64,000 nucleotides of DNA. Source: Aegilops tauschii subsp. strangulata. Taxonomy: Eukaryota; Streptophyta; Magnoliopsida; Poales; Poaceae. Positions 1 to 12,413 of this stretch are shown one piece after another (the stretch's first letter is position 1; each line of letters starts with the position of its first letter). The stretch spans positions 141,557,207-141,621,206 of the forward strand of contig NC_053037.3 in assembly GCF_002575655.3 (NCBI RefSeq), read 5' to 3'. The translations under genes and the position numbers were made by a program. The notes beneath the pieces are model-generated. The model was given only the letters and a program-made list of their open reading frames with translations, was not told the DNA's origin and made no database searches.

Positions 1-1508
1 TCTCTGTGCTTCACTTAAATCTTTTATGAGCTAGGACTTGCTCTAGTGCTTCACTTATATCTTTTTGAGCACGGTGTGCTTTAGTAAAATTTTGAATAAA
101 TTCTCTCTTGCTTCACTTAAATTATTTTGAGAGAAAGAAAATTTGTTATGCTCATGATCTTCACTTATATTTGTTTGAGCTTATGAAAAGCAACACATAA
201 AAGTTAGTCCCAAAGTGATAGATATCCAAGAAGGATAAAGTAAAAAATGTCATGAAGATCATTGGACAAAATAAACTTGATTCTTAGTAATAGTTTTGAG
301 ATATGATGGTGTGATATGTGAGTTATGTTAATGAGTAATTATGCTTTAGTAAGAATATTGGTGTTAAGGTTTGTGATTCCCTATGCATGCACGAAAGTCA
401 ATAATCATGCAATAAAAATTATATCCTACTTGTGGTGCATTATTCGGTGTTAATTATGCTTAATGCTTGCTTATGAGATTATTCGTTTCTTGGTTGGTCG
501 CTTCTCAATCTTTTTGCTAGCCTTCATTTTGCACTAAGTATGATCTCTACTTGTGCATCCAAAATCCTTTAAACCAGTTTTGCCACATGAGTCCACTATA
601 TCTACCTATATGCGGTATTCTTTTGTCGTTCTAAGAAAATTTGCATGTGCCATCTATAATTTTCAAAATAAACTTCTCTTTTGTGTGTTTGTTTCGCTTG
701 CGGAACTGTAACGGGTGGCTAGTATTTTCCATGCTGGATGTGTTATTCTCACGATGAGTGCTTATTCACTTTTCATTGCACGAGAGTAAGGCAAAGGTTT
801 TAGGGATGCCCAGTCCCGAAATGCAAAAATGAATTTACTTTATGTTGTCAAATAATAAATTCCTTGGAAAGTGTTGGTGTGGAGGTCACCCGTGGATACG
901 GTTAGCCATGGAAAGTGAAAGAATGGTGGAAAAGGGAATAAACTTTATTTTCTGTTTGGGAACCGCCTATGCATATCTAGCATGGAAAGTGTTCGTAGCT
1001 CTACGTCGTTTTCGTTGGTGGGATGGATACACCTCCCAAAATGTTTTTATCTCTAATTTTTTTCGCTTTGAGCTCTGGCACCTCTACAAATCCCTACTTC
1101 CCTCTACGAAGGGCCTTTCTTTTACTTTATGCAATTTTTATATTAAAATTTGCGTCTCCATCTTCTCTTATAAAAGCACCAACTAGGAGGCAATATGATC
1201 GTGCTCAAGTATTGGGTGTAGTTAATATTCGAGTGTGTTTCATGAATGGATCAATGTTTGAGCATGATGGGCTAGGGATAACTTATTTTATCATTGATAT
1301 TTTGAAAGACATGGTTGCTTGTTGATATGCTTGAGTATCTAAATTATTATATCAAAACTAGACTATTGCCTTGAATCACATAAAAGTCCAAATGTCCATG
1401 CTATAAAGAAAAGAGTATGATATGACTTGATGAACAGCACTCCACATCAAAAGTTCTATTTTTATCACTTACCTACTCGAGGACGAGCATGAGTTAAGCT
1501 TGGGGATG
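1..1508 (+). mobile_element. 3' non-coding internal region of a Gypsy-type LTR retrotransposon (partial)
   Basis: AT-rich sequence that runs off the left edge. It opens with a degenerate array of a 'tgcttcactta' motif and ends in a purine-rich stretch (aagcttggggatgc) directly before TGATACGTATCC. Established knowledge: this arrangement is the usual 3' end of a large Triticeae Gypsy family. The short ORFs here resemble no gag or pol domain and I treat them as chance. Strand is inferred from the polypurine tract lying before the LTR start. Confidence 0.65.
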
Positions 1509-1610
1509 CTGATACGTATCCAATGTATCTATAATTTTTGATTGTTCCATGCTGTTTTATTATCAATCTTGGATGTTTTATAATCATTTTATAGTCATTT
1601 TTTGGTGCGA
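1509..1610 (+). mobile_element. 5' part of a Gypsy-type 3' LTR (truncated)
   Basis: Begins TGATACGTATCCAATG after the polypurine tract at 1495-1508, as expected for a 3' LTR. The familiar sequence breaks off around 1600-1610, where unrelated sequence begins, so the LTR is truncated or interrupted. Confidence 0.55.
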
Positions 1611-1659
1611 TAGGTCGTTGTTCTGCACTCAGTTTTGCCGTGGAGTTGGATGGACTCAT

Positions 1660-1862
1660 TTACCTTAGAAGCTTCCGCAGTTATTTTATTTAGATGGCCT
1701 TCAGCCATATTATTGTAATAAATACTCTTTTGAGGACCTCGATGTAATAAGTGTGTGATTGAACTATGTTATAATTCCTCGAGTATTGTGTGTGTTAGCA
1801 TACCGATCCAGTGATGACACTTAAGCCCAGAGACTTTGATCCATTGGGATCGGGTCGCTACA
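1660..1862 (+). mobile_element. 3' end of a second LTR (ends GCTACA)
   Basis: The last about 100 bases (ctcgagtattgtgtgtgt ... gggtcgctaca) closely match the 3' ends of the 3.1 kb LTRs at 44890-44983 and 51520-51604, so this is the terminus of a related LTR. It stops exactly where the Copia LTR sequence resumes at 1863. This element therefore inserted into the Copia 5' LTR. Its upstream boundary is unclear. Confidence 0.6.
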
Positions 1863-2153
1863 TTCGGCCCGTGGTTTTTCCCCTCAAGTTGAGGGGTTTT
1901 CCACGTAAAAATTTGGTGTCTCTTTGATGATGCTTGATGCTGTCCAAAAACTTACTCCTACCACAAGACACTTGGCTGAGGAGTGTCTTGCCTGGTGAGT
2001 AACATTTTTTGCCTCCATATATGCTGCTGCATATGTTTTCTTCCGTGCTAAGCAATGGTCCTTGAGTTAGTACATGATGTGGTGCTGAGACTACTTGTTT
2101 CCGCTGCAGTTATCAGTTAACCACAAGTGCATTTGTGTGCTAATTTCCCAACA
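1863..2153 (+). mobile_element. Copia element, 5' LTR (last 291 bp only)
   Basis: Matches the last about 293 bp of the LTR at 21127-21911 almost base for base (ttcggcccgtgg to ttcccaaca). The first about 490 bp are missing because another LTR end abuts at 1862. A primer binding site follows at 2157. Confidence 0.9.
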
Positions 2154-2156
2154 GAG

Positions 2157-2168
2157 TGGTATCAGAGC
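2157..2168 (+). other. Primer binding site of the Copia element
   Basis: TGGTATCAGAGC lies three bases after the LTR end. It is complementary to the 3' end of initiator methionine tRNA, the usual primer for plant Copia elements. Confidence 0.9.
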
Positions 2169-2230
2169 TTTGGTTGCTTGGAAGGTTGCAAATCCCAGTT
2201 GCTTGATTGTTGCTGGAAGTGCTGCTGAAA

Positions 2231-2426
2231 ATGGCTTTGGAAGAAAGCGCTACTACAAGTGGCATGATAAAACTTGATTCTTCCAATTACTCATTATGGA
2301 AGCCCATGATGGAAGACATCCTTTATTGCAAGGATTTATATGAGCCAATTGTGAAAGACAAGATACCCACAGGTGTCACGGAAGAAGAATGGAGAGTGTT
2401 TCATAGAAAGGCAGTAGGTATGATTT
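2231..2426 (+). pseudogene. Copia gag, N-terminal fragment
   Basis: The ATG at 2231 opens a reading frame beginning MALEESATTSG. It carries the Copia Gag N-terminal signature with LDSSNYSLWKPMMEDIL and a YEPI segment (about residues 13-40). The frame is cut at 2426 by a Gypsy insertion and resumes at 15516. Removing the insertion plus one target duplication (13093 bp) brings the two halves into one frame. Gag would form the virus-like particle in the cytoplasm. I chose ATG 2231 over 2207 because the Gag similarity starts here. Confidence 0.85.
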
Positions 2427-4999
2427 TGTGACGCCCTCGATTTCACCGTACACTAATCATACACGCAAATATGTACGATCAAGATCAGGGACTCACGGGA
2501 AGATATCACAACACAACTCTAAAAGTAAAATAGGTCATACAAGCATCATAATACAAGCCAGGGGCCTTGAGGGCTCGAATACAAGTGCTCGATCATAGAC
2601 GAGTCAGCGGAAGCAACAATATCTGAGTACAAACATAAGTTAAACAAGTTTGCCTCAAGAAGGCTAGAACAAACTGGGATACAGATCGAAAGAGGCGCAT
2701 GCCTCCTGCCTGGGATCCTCCTAAACTACTCCTGGTCGTCGGCGGCGGCCTGCACGTAGTAGTAGGCACCCGCGTTGTAGTAGGAGTCCTCGTCGACGGT
2801 GGCGTCTGGCTCCTGCGCTCCAGCATCTGGTTGCGAAAACCGAGAAGAATGGAAAGGGGGGAAAGAGGGAGAAAAGCAACCGTGAGTACTCATCCAAAGT
2901 ACTCGCAACCAAGGATCTACACTACATATGCATGGGTATCAGTGTAAAGGGGCAATATCGGTGGACTGAACTGCACAATGCCAGAATAAGAGGGGGATAG
3001 CTAGTCCTGTCGAAGACTACGCTTCTGGCAGCCTCCATCTTGTAGCATGTAGAAGAGAGTAGATGGTAAGTTCACCACGTATCATCGCATAGCATAATCC
3101 TACCCGGCGATCCTCCCCTTGTCGCCCTGTGTGAGAGCGATCACCGGGTTATATCTGGCACTTGGAAGGGTGTGTTTTATTAAGTATCCGGTTCTAGTTG
3201 TCATAAGGTCAAGGTACAATTCCGGGTCGTCCTGTTACCGAGGATCACGGCTATTCGAATAGATAAACTTCCCTGCAGGGGTGCACCACATTACCCAACA
3301 CGCTCGATCCCTCTGGTCAGACACACTTTCCTGGGTCATGCCCGGCTTCGGAAGATCAACACATCGCAGCCCCACCTAGGCACAACAGAGAGGTCAGCAC
3401 ACCGGTCTAAATCCTAAGCGCAGGGGTCTGGGCCCATCGCCCATTGCACACCTGCACGTTGCGTACGTGGCCGGTAAGCAGACCTAGCCTCCCTAATACA
3501 AGAGCAGACGTTCCAGTCCAATCCGGCGCGTGCCGCTCAGTCGCTGACGTCAAGAAGGCTTCGTCTGATACCACAGCGTCGAGTGCCCATAACTGTTCCC
3601 GCGTAGTTGGTTAGTGCGTATAGGCCAGTGGCCAGACTCAGATCAAATACCAAGATCTCGTTAAGCGTGTTATTTTAAGTAACCGCGAATGCCGACCAGG
3701 GCCAGGCCCACCTCTCACCTAGGTGGTCTCAACCTGCCCTGTCGCTCCACCACAAAGTAACAGTCGGGGGCCGTCGGGAACCCAGGCCCACCTCTACCGG
3801 GATGGAGCCACCTGTCCTTTCAGCCCCCACATCGGAATCACTTGCGGGTACTCTACGAGCCGACCCGACTTTAGTCACCACATGTGTCATATAATGTATA
3901 CAAGTATTAACCCGTGATCACCTCCCGAGTGATCACGGCCCGGTAGTATAGCATGGCAAACGGACAAGAATGTAGGGCCACTGATGGAATACTAGCATCC
4001 TATACTAAGCATTTAGGATTGCGGGTAAGGGTAACAACTGTAGCAACAATGACAGGCTATGCAGCAGAATAGGATTAACTGAAAGCAGTAACATGCTACA
4101 CTACTATAATGCAAGCAGTAGAGAGAAGGAATAGGCGATATCTGGTGATCAAGGGGGGCTTGCCTGGAAGCTTAGCCGAGAACGAGGGGTCGTCAACACA
4201 TTAGTCGTACTGGGTAGCAGCAGCGTCGGTCTCGGTGTCTAGCGAGAGAAGAGGGGGAAGAAACAATAAACATAATGCAAACATATGCATGACAATGCAT
4301 GACATGACAATGAGCGGTGCTAGGTGTGCCCTAACGCGGTCGTAGGTGATACCGGCGAAGGGGGGAAACATCCGGGAAAGTATTCCCGGTGTTTCACGTT
4401 TTTGGATAGATGAACCGGAGGGGGAAAGTTGCGTGTTTACTATGCTAGGGATGTGGGGTGGACGAACGAGCTGTGTATCCGGATTCGTCTCGTCATTTTG
4501 AGCAACTTTCATGTACAAAGTATTTTCATCCGAGTTACGGATTATTTTATATCAATTTTTAAAGTTTTAATTCATTTTCTAAATTTTCTCGTCTTAATGT
4601 TAATTCGAAATTAAAAGAATAAAATGCTACGGGTATCCAGAGTTGTACCCAACAGAATGTATGTGTGGCTGGCAGGTGGGGTCAAAGGGGGTCCAGTCAG
4701 CATTTGACCAGTCAACTGTTGACTGGTCAACAGGGTCAAACAGGACCCACCTGTCATGGACTGGGTCAACCCAGTCAACAGTTTGACTGGTCAAACTGGA
4801 CAGGGGACCCACATGTCATTGACTAACAAGTAATTAACCTAGTTAATTAGTTTAATTAACAGATTAATTAGGTTAATGAAACATAATTAATTAAGTTAAT
4901 TAATTAAATAACTATTTAATATTTTTATTTATTATTATTATTTAAAAAATCCTTTTTAAATAAATGTTCTAGGGGCTGGGCCCCACGTGTCATTCACCT

Positions 5000-5990
5000 A
5001 GGGGGCCGATGCATGTTAGAGGGTGCTGGGTGCTGGCGTAGCCCGAACGGGCGCGTGCCCGAGAGGGCGCGGGGCACGCACGACGCACGCCGGCACCAGC
5101 GGCGGGGTGCGGGCGACTAGACTCGGGCGCCGGCCAGCAGCAGTGGACGGCGGCAGCAGTCGCGGGCGGCGGTGATGGCTGCAGGACGCCAGCAGCAGGG
5201 TTGGGGCGCGACGGGCGCGGTCTGGCGCGGTCCGGCAGAGGTGGAGGTGGCCTGGACGAGGCCGGAGAAGGCGGCACGGGCGCGGGGTGCGCGAGGGGAC
5301 CATGGGCGCGGCGACGAACGGCAACACGGGGCAGCGCAGGTGAGCGCGCGGGCGAGGGGCGAGCGGGGGCGGCGCGCAGCTGGGAGCGGCGGCCAGCAGG
5401 GCAGCAGCAGGCCGTGGCGAACGCGAGCGGAGGCGGGCGCGTCAAGCACAGCATCGGGTGGCGCGGGCGCGTGTGGACATGCGGGAGTGGCGGCTGGAGC
5501 GGGCGCGGTTGCGACGGCGAGCATTGCAGCATTCGGCTGCGGTTGGAGCGAGCGGACGCCGGCAGCGAGCAACCGGGCGAGGTGGTCGCGAGCGGTGGCG
5601 AAGGGGGGTAGGGCGGCGGTCACGGACGACGACGTTAGCAAGCGGGGGCTGGCGCATGAAGAGGGAGGCCCGGGGTGCGGGCGACACACGGGTGCGACGG
5701 GTGCGCGGTGAGCGGGGGGAAACGGAGGGAGGCAGGGCCTCACCGCGGGGCGTAGGGCACGGGGGAGTGGTGCTCGAGGTGGGGGGCGGGGACGACGCAC
5801 GCAGGGGAGGCAGTCCGGCAAGGGAGCGTTCCGACGAGGCGGCTCTGACGTGGTCCAGGCGGCGGCGTCGATGTCCATGGGTGGCGGGGTCATGGTTCGT
5901 TCCCCGATCCAGATTTGGATCCGGGAGGGAGAGAGAGCGACGTGGGGGTGAGTGGGAGCGAGTGGGGGTTAGGGTTTCGATACCCTGGGG
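5000..5990 (-). other. GC-rich gene-like island within the LTR
   Basis: About 1 kb of very GC- and CpG-rich DNA in an otherwise AT-rich LTR. On the minus strand it shows a telobox (AAACCCTAA, 5969-5977), a CT-rich leader, an ATG at 5893 and an open frame of 258 residues rich in Pro, Ala and Arg (down to 5117). The 14.0-14.95 kb copy lacks that ATG. The codons show no recognisable domain. I infer a promoter/leader region or a captured gene start, and do not call a protein. Confidence 0.5.
5969..5977 (-). promoter_or_regulatory. Telobox (AAACCCTAA) in the LTR
   Basis: Minus-strand AAACCCTAA followed by a CT-rich stretch and the ATG at 5893. Teloboxes are a known promoter element of plant translation-related genes. 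The other LTR copy has it at 14940-14948. Function here is inferred. Confidence 0.45.
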
Positions 5991-6534
5991 GATAAGGGAG
6001 TGCGGGGGGTGGGGGGGTTGGGCCTTTGCCTAGTTGGGTTGGCCAGCTGGGCCACGGTTGGCCCTGGGGTTTTTTATTTTTCTTTTGTCCTATTTTATTT
6101 CTTTTCTTTTTATTTATTTTATTTTACTGTTTTCTCTAATTTCCAATATACCTTAGTTTTAGTAAAATATCAAAGTTGTACCTAATTTAGTATATGTAAA
6201 TATGCCACAACCACATTTAACTTGGCACATAAAGTAAAATAGTTTGTGATGGTTTATTATTATAAAAGCTTTTAAATAATTGTTTTTCTGTTGTTTTATT
6301 CATCTTATAGTAGTTAAATATTTTATAAAGGTGTGGTTTCTCCATCATAATTACCTATGCAATATTTGGTTCACTCTGAACATTTTAGTTTTAAAATTTG
6401 AAAACTTTTATTGTTTGCTTGATTTTCAATTTGAATTTGAATCGGGTTCGAACTAACGCGAGATTAGCAACGGTAATCGAAGTGATGTGGCATCATTAGC
6501 AGAGGGTTACTGTAGCTTAATTATCCGGGTGTCA

Positions 6535-9500
6535 GAATTCTCCTCCACTACAAGAAATCTCGTCCCGAGATTTAAGAGGGGAAGTGAGGGGGGAGGAATT
6601 TGGTTACGAAATTCAAACGAGTTTTCTCGATTTTGGTTGCTCTTCTTGAAGCGGTCGATCCACTACGTTGATGTCTTCATTTCTCTGCTTCAGGTCATCA
6701 TGATGAAGTAGGCATCCTTTCTTCGGGATCTTCATCGTGCTTACAAGTAGGTAACGGGGCAGATCGGCAACGACAGAATGCTATAAGGGTAATAATCTGG
6801 GATTAACCCATGAATGAGCATATGAGTACCTCTCGAGTTGAACAAATAAAACACATCGAGAGTAAAGTTCGAAGGTATGATAAGAAGTTTCAAGCAGCCA
6901 GGCAATCGTTCAATGCCTAGTCAGAAGGTGAAAGGGTTTCAAAGCAACGGAATAATTATTGTGTCCGATGCCAGAATTGATGGTCTCATCGGAAGGTGGC
7001 TCATGAATTACATACGAGTCCACGCAGGAGGAATAACTTTGGGAACAGGGGGTGTACAGGAGAGTCAGATTTCGATCATGTAGAACTGTGGGTTATGGGC
7101 CCACCATGTGGGTTAAAAGTAGGAAGAGCGGTGACGTCTTGCACGATCATGTAAGAAAGGCATGTCAGAGGGTAGCCTGTCAGTTATGTTGGCAACAACG
7201 TCGGTACCAAGGGCGAGAGACGAAGAGAACCCTTTTCCTGCTCGTTGAACAAGGCGGACCATTAGGCAAAGTTCTCGTCCATCGGTGGATACCGGAATGT
7301 CATCAACAATAGTAACAGGTTCTTACTGACAGAGTTGTATACCGAGGTGCTTACAAAAGCAGTGACTTATTACTGCTTAGATCATATAAACCTCAAGAAG
7401 GTTAAACAAAACAATGGAAAGGAAAATGTGATTATCAGATTAAACAGAACAATGGAAAGAAAAAATGTGTTTAAACACATAATTCAGGGGTATAACCTTC
7501 CCAAGGACAAGCAGAGCATGATACCCATGACAGGATATAATTGTAGAAAACCCTTTAGGAAAGGGGAGAGAAATTTCATGACATTACCCATACAACAATG
7601 TTTGGATAATTTGATTAAGAAAATTTAGCATTGTGCTTCAAGTGTTCTTATTGATGTTAGGAGTACCACATACATGCTTCGAGATAGCATTGACATGGTC
7701 TTCAAGCAAAGGTCGGACTTCGGATCACGAAGGATCCATCAGGATAAACTTATTAAACAAGGCATTCAATTTCCTCATGGAAAAATGGTTAACCTTGTTA
7801 AAAAGGAAACTATAACACTAGGTCCTCCAGTCATGTGTGCTAGGCATGACATCACCTTACCGGGTCATATGAGGATCAATGTTATAACTCTTGAAAATAT
7901 GTTCCAACCATCATATCTGACCGAGATTCAGATCGGATTGGTGTCCAGATACCTCAGACATGGGATGCCTGAGAAGAAAAGGTGCAACGCAATTTGACGA
8001 GATGACATTGTAAGATTCTCGGGGAAATGAACTATGAAAGCGAGTTTCGAAACAAGAGTTCATCATTAAACCAAGGAGAGGGTGAGGAGGTGGCTGATGG
8101 ACTCAGCGACAATCCATTGAGATTTCCAAAAGATGGATTTCCACGATTATATGAACAAGGAGATAACCTTTGTCAGATCAAATGATATAATGAGGTATGC
8201 TCGAGGAAAACATACATAATTAAACATTGGTTGAAAGGTGCACCCTAAATATGGGCTTAGGTAGCATGATCGAGGGTAGAATGGTGTTTCAATAACCAAT
8301 GGTCTAAGACTGAACTGTAGACCATTAACTTCAAAGCAATAAGGTTGCTAGAAATACAGAATCCAAGCAGCACCGTTCACTTGTTGATATTCCCGGTTAG
8401 TCAATACGGGGACCAAGAAAGAATGGTGCTTGTGAGAAGTATCACTATACCAAGAATTATTAAGAGGTGGAGCAATCCTTGCAACATCCTTGACATAAAG
8501 GATAGTAATACTTCAAGGTAGAACATAATACAAACTAGATAGCAAGTTGCATCCATAACATGAACAATTTTGTGATGAAAGGAAGGTAAATATGTTGTCG
8601 ATGGTAACTCAAATTACCAAGGGACGAGGATGGCACTTACCATCATGAATTTGATTGATATCCTGGAAGAGCTCAGAATGTTGATGATGATCACGACACA
8701 TTTGTCGAGAGATTGCCTGAAGATGTAATCAATCGGCAATGACATCAAGTCAAAGGAATGATGAAGCGAAAGGTTATTGGAACCTCGGGTATGGCACAAA
8801 CTTGAAACCAAGCTTGCGGTTCAAGGCCAAATGATATGATGAGGAAGATCGATGTAAGCTTAGCTCATCATCGAAAATTGTGCTCCGGGAAGAAGGACCA
8901 GGTAACACAGTTAAAATTTAGCACGATAAGGATATAGCCAATCAGGCTAGGAATGACTTGAAGGATTATTAAACTCATAAGCAACCAAAATTACTTAAGT
9001 TATCGTATCGGAGCGCGGAATCGATTCACTTATCGATGTTCTCGGTTGACGACAACCCAGAACCCGTGGAGTCACTATGACAGGGAAGGTACTACTTCAT
9101 CAGAAATTCATAAGATATATCCTCGAGATACCATGGGGTAATACAAGAAGGCAGATCAAAATAGAGGTTGGGCAGGCATATTGATCTGCAGAAGGCAAGT
9201 ACTCTAACTTGTACGAGAAATGGAATCAAGAAGAAAATATGGTCGGAACCACGGTTGCAAAAGACCAATTCCCATATATAAGATGAACTTATACCAAAGA
9301 GGGTTTAAGAGAAGCATCCATGATAAGATCAGCATTGTGTCCATGGGCATGAACGCAAGGTTCAAGGTCGACTCCCACTTCTCCAATACACAACTTCTCA
9401 TTTACTGCTCTCAGTTAAGAATGTTTAGAGTATGAAAGTTTAACCGGATTCACACAAATTAAGGAAGGTATATGTTCAACCCATCGGGGCATCTTAGAAA

Positions 9501-10647
9501 CATATACCACAACTCCAGGAGTAATTCATACAAGCTCGAAAGCAGCACATGGTTGAGAAAGCAGAGGATACAATTTACCCAAGGCACATGGTTGAGAAAG
9601 CAGCACATTATGTATCTGAGGACGATGTTAGATAAAATCCAACAAAGTATCTCATGGTCCATAACAGTGTTAATGTGAGTACCGGCACAATCAAAGGAAG
9701 AAAAAATTCAAAGGCACTGGATTATAGAAACAACTGACTAATTCAAAGTTCAGATGCAAAGGAATTTATGATTTCCAAATCAAGGCATCAGAAGCAAACA
9801 CTCTGATTAATGATGGATAACTTGAGTAAGCTTAGCGGTACAACCGACGACAATTTGATTGGTCGAGATCCAGCTCAGGTTAAATATGACGTCTGAGCTG
9901 GAAGGATGAATTCTAGTTTTCAACTGATGATTGCGACCATTCACAAACATATCGAATCAATGGACTCAAAATGATAAACACAAAGGATGACAGTAAGATT
10001 ACCAGACTTATGGTATTAACCATAATGCAAGCAAGCAAGAAATTCAAGAACAATAGGCTGTTGAGGATTTTCAGAAGAACGAATGTTATTACGAAGACTT
10101 TTGTGAAATACATGAATCAACTGGGGATGAGTGGATACTCGATAGGTGCAAGAAATTATCCATAGGGGTATTCAGGTGACAAGGAACTGCAAGGCAGTAA
10201 GCTCAAAGGATTCTCGGAACAACGGAGAGCAGTTCAGGGCATCTTGTAATAACAAGATCAATGGGATTGAATGTAAGAACGGCAGGTGTATGCAGTTATC
10301 AATAAGGATATAACAGTGGTAGGAAATTTGCAAAGGCGATGGGTACAAGTGTCTCGGGAGAACATCGTAGAGTAACCTCGGAATCTTCTGGTGCAGCAGA
10401 CGATCATCGGTAATAAGGTGCTCTCCGGGTAAAAGTGATCACGAGATCCTAATGTTTGATCTAGCAAAATTCATTTAACCCGAATAGAAGGGAGATCAGA
10501 ATTCCAGAGTAAAACGAGGAATAAAAGATCCTAATACCACCCAATGGCGATGTGGGCCCGTACAACACACAGCCATGTTAGTAAAAGTTTTGCAATGACT
10601 AGACTCGACTTCGGCCAAGGAGTGTGGTAGGGGGATTCCTACATGCA
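6535..10647 (-). pseudogene. Decayed internal region of the nested Gypsy element
   Basis: About 4.1 kb with no ORF over 110 codons on either strand. The one pol-like hint is on the minus strand at about 8650-8730. The translation there reads SLDKCVVIIINILSSS, resembling the reverse transcriptase block LDKFVVVFIDDILIYS with the catalytic aspartates replaced. No primer binding site is found next to the 10.6 kb LTR. Either a heavily degenerated pol or a non-autonomous internal region; the RT match is weak. Confidence 0.5.
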
Positions 10648-12413
10648 GTACACTAATCATACACGCAAATATGTACGATCAAGATCAGGGACTCACGGGA
10701 AGATATCACAACACAACTCTAAAAGTAAAATAGGTCATACAAGCATCATAATACAAGCCAGGGGCCTCGAGGACTCAAATACAAGTGCTCGATCATAGAC
10801 GATTCAGCGGAAGCAACAATATCTGAGTACAAACATAAGTTAAACAAGTTTGCCTTAAGAAGGCTAGCACAAACTGGGATACAGATCGAAAAAGGCGCAG
10901 GCCTCCTGCCTGGGATCCTCCTAAACTACTCCTTGTCGGCGGCGGCGGCCTCCACGTAGTAGTAGGCACCCACGGTGTAGTAGGAGTCGTCGTCGACGGT
11001 GGCGTCTGGCTCCTGGGCTCCAGCATCTGGTTGCGACAACCGAGAAGAATGGAAAGGGGGAAAAGAGGGAGAAAAGGAACCGTGAGTACTCATCCAAAGT
11101 ACTCGCAACCAAGGATCTACACTACATATGCATGGGTATCAGTGTAAAGGGGCAATATCGGTGGACTGAACTGCACAATGCCAGAATAAGAGGGGGATAG
11201 CTAGTCCGGTTGAAGACTACGCTTCTGGCGGCCTCCACCTTGCAGCATGTAGAAGAGAGTAGATGGTAAGTTCACCAAGCATCATCGCATAGCATAATCC
11301 TACCCTGCGATCCTTCCCTCGTCGCCCTATGTGAGAGCGATCACCGGGTTATATCTGGCACTTGGAAGGGTGTGTTTTATTAAGTATCCGGTTCTAGTTG
11401 GCATAAGGTCAAGGTACAACTCCGGGTCGTCCTGTTACCGAGGATCACGGCTATTCGAACAGATAAACTTCCCTGCAGGGGTGCACCACATTACCCAACA
11501 CGCTCGATCCCTCTGGTCGGACACACTTTCTTGGGTCATGCCCGGCCTCGAAAGATCAACACGTCGCAGCCCCACCTAGGCACAACAGAGAGGTCAGCAC
11601 GCCGGTCTAAATCCTAAGCGCGCAGGGGTCTGGGCCCATCGCCCATTGCACACCTGCATGTTGCGTACGCGGCCGTAAGCAGACCTAGCCTCCCTAATAC
11701 AAGAGCAGGCGTTCTAGTCCAATCCGGCGCGCGCCACTCAATCGCTGACGTCAAGAAGGCTTCGGCTGATACCACGACGTCGAGTGCCCATAACTGTTCC
11801 CGCGTAGTTGGTTAGTGCGTATAGGCCAGTGGCCAGACTCAGATCAAATACCAAGATCTCGTTAAGCGTGTTATTTTAAGTAACCGCGGACGCCGACCAG
11901 GGCCAGACCCACCTCTCACCTAGGTGGTCTCAACCTGCCCTATCGCTCCACCACAAAGTAACAGTCGGGGCCGTCGGTAACCCAGGCCCACCTCTATCGG
12001 GATGGAGCCACCTGTCCTTTCGGCCCCCACATCGGAATCACTTGTGGGTACTCTACGAGCCGACCTGACTTTAGTCACCACATGTGTCATATAATGTATA
12101 CAAGTATAAACCCGTGGTCACCTCCCGAGTGATCACGGCCCGGTAATATAGCATGGCAGACGGACAAGAATGTAGGGCCGCTGATGGAATACTAGCATCC
12201 TATACTAAGCATTTAGGATTGTAGGTAAGGGTAACAACTGTAGCAACAATGATAGGCTATGCAATAGAATAGGATTAACCGAAAGTAGTAACATGCTACA
12301 CTACTCTAATGCAAGCAGCAGAGAGAAGGAATAGGCGATATCTGGTGATCAGGGGGGCTTGCCTGGAAGCTCAGCCGAGAAGGAGGGGTCGTCAACACCG
12401 TAGTCGTACTGGG

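Larger units (their letters stand above)
2427..6534 (-). repeat. 3' LTR of the nested Gypsy element
   Basis: 4108 bp, collinear with 10648-15514. It contains a TA-rich block (4830-4970), a GC-rich gene-like island (about 5000-5990), and an AT-rich region near the U3 start. The inner terminus reads gtgtca rather than gcgtcaca, so it has decayed. Confidence 0.85.

Noticed and set aside
5117..5893. 258-codon minus-strand ORF in the LTR island
   Set aside because: It is low-complexity Pro/Ala/Arg, lies in an LTR, and its start codon is not kept in the second LTR copy, so I did not call it a protein gene.
8614..8811. Possible intact reverse transcriptase in the nested Gypsy element
   Set aside because: Only a short stretch resembles the RT core, the catalytic aspartates are missing and the flanking sequence is not coding, so it is noted only as a remnant.
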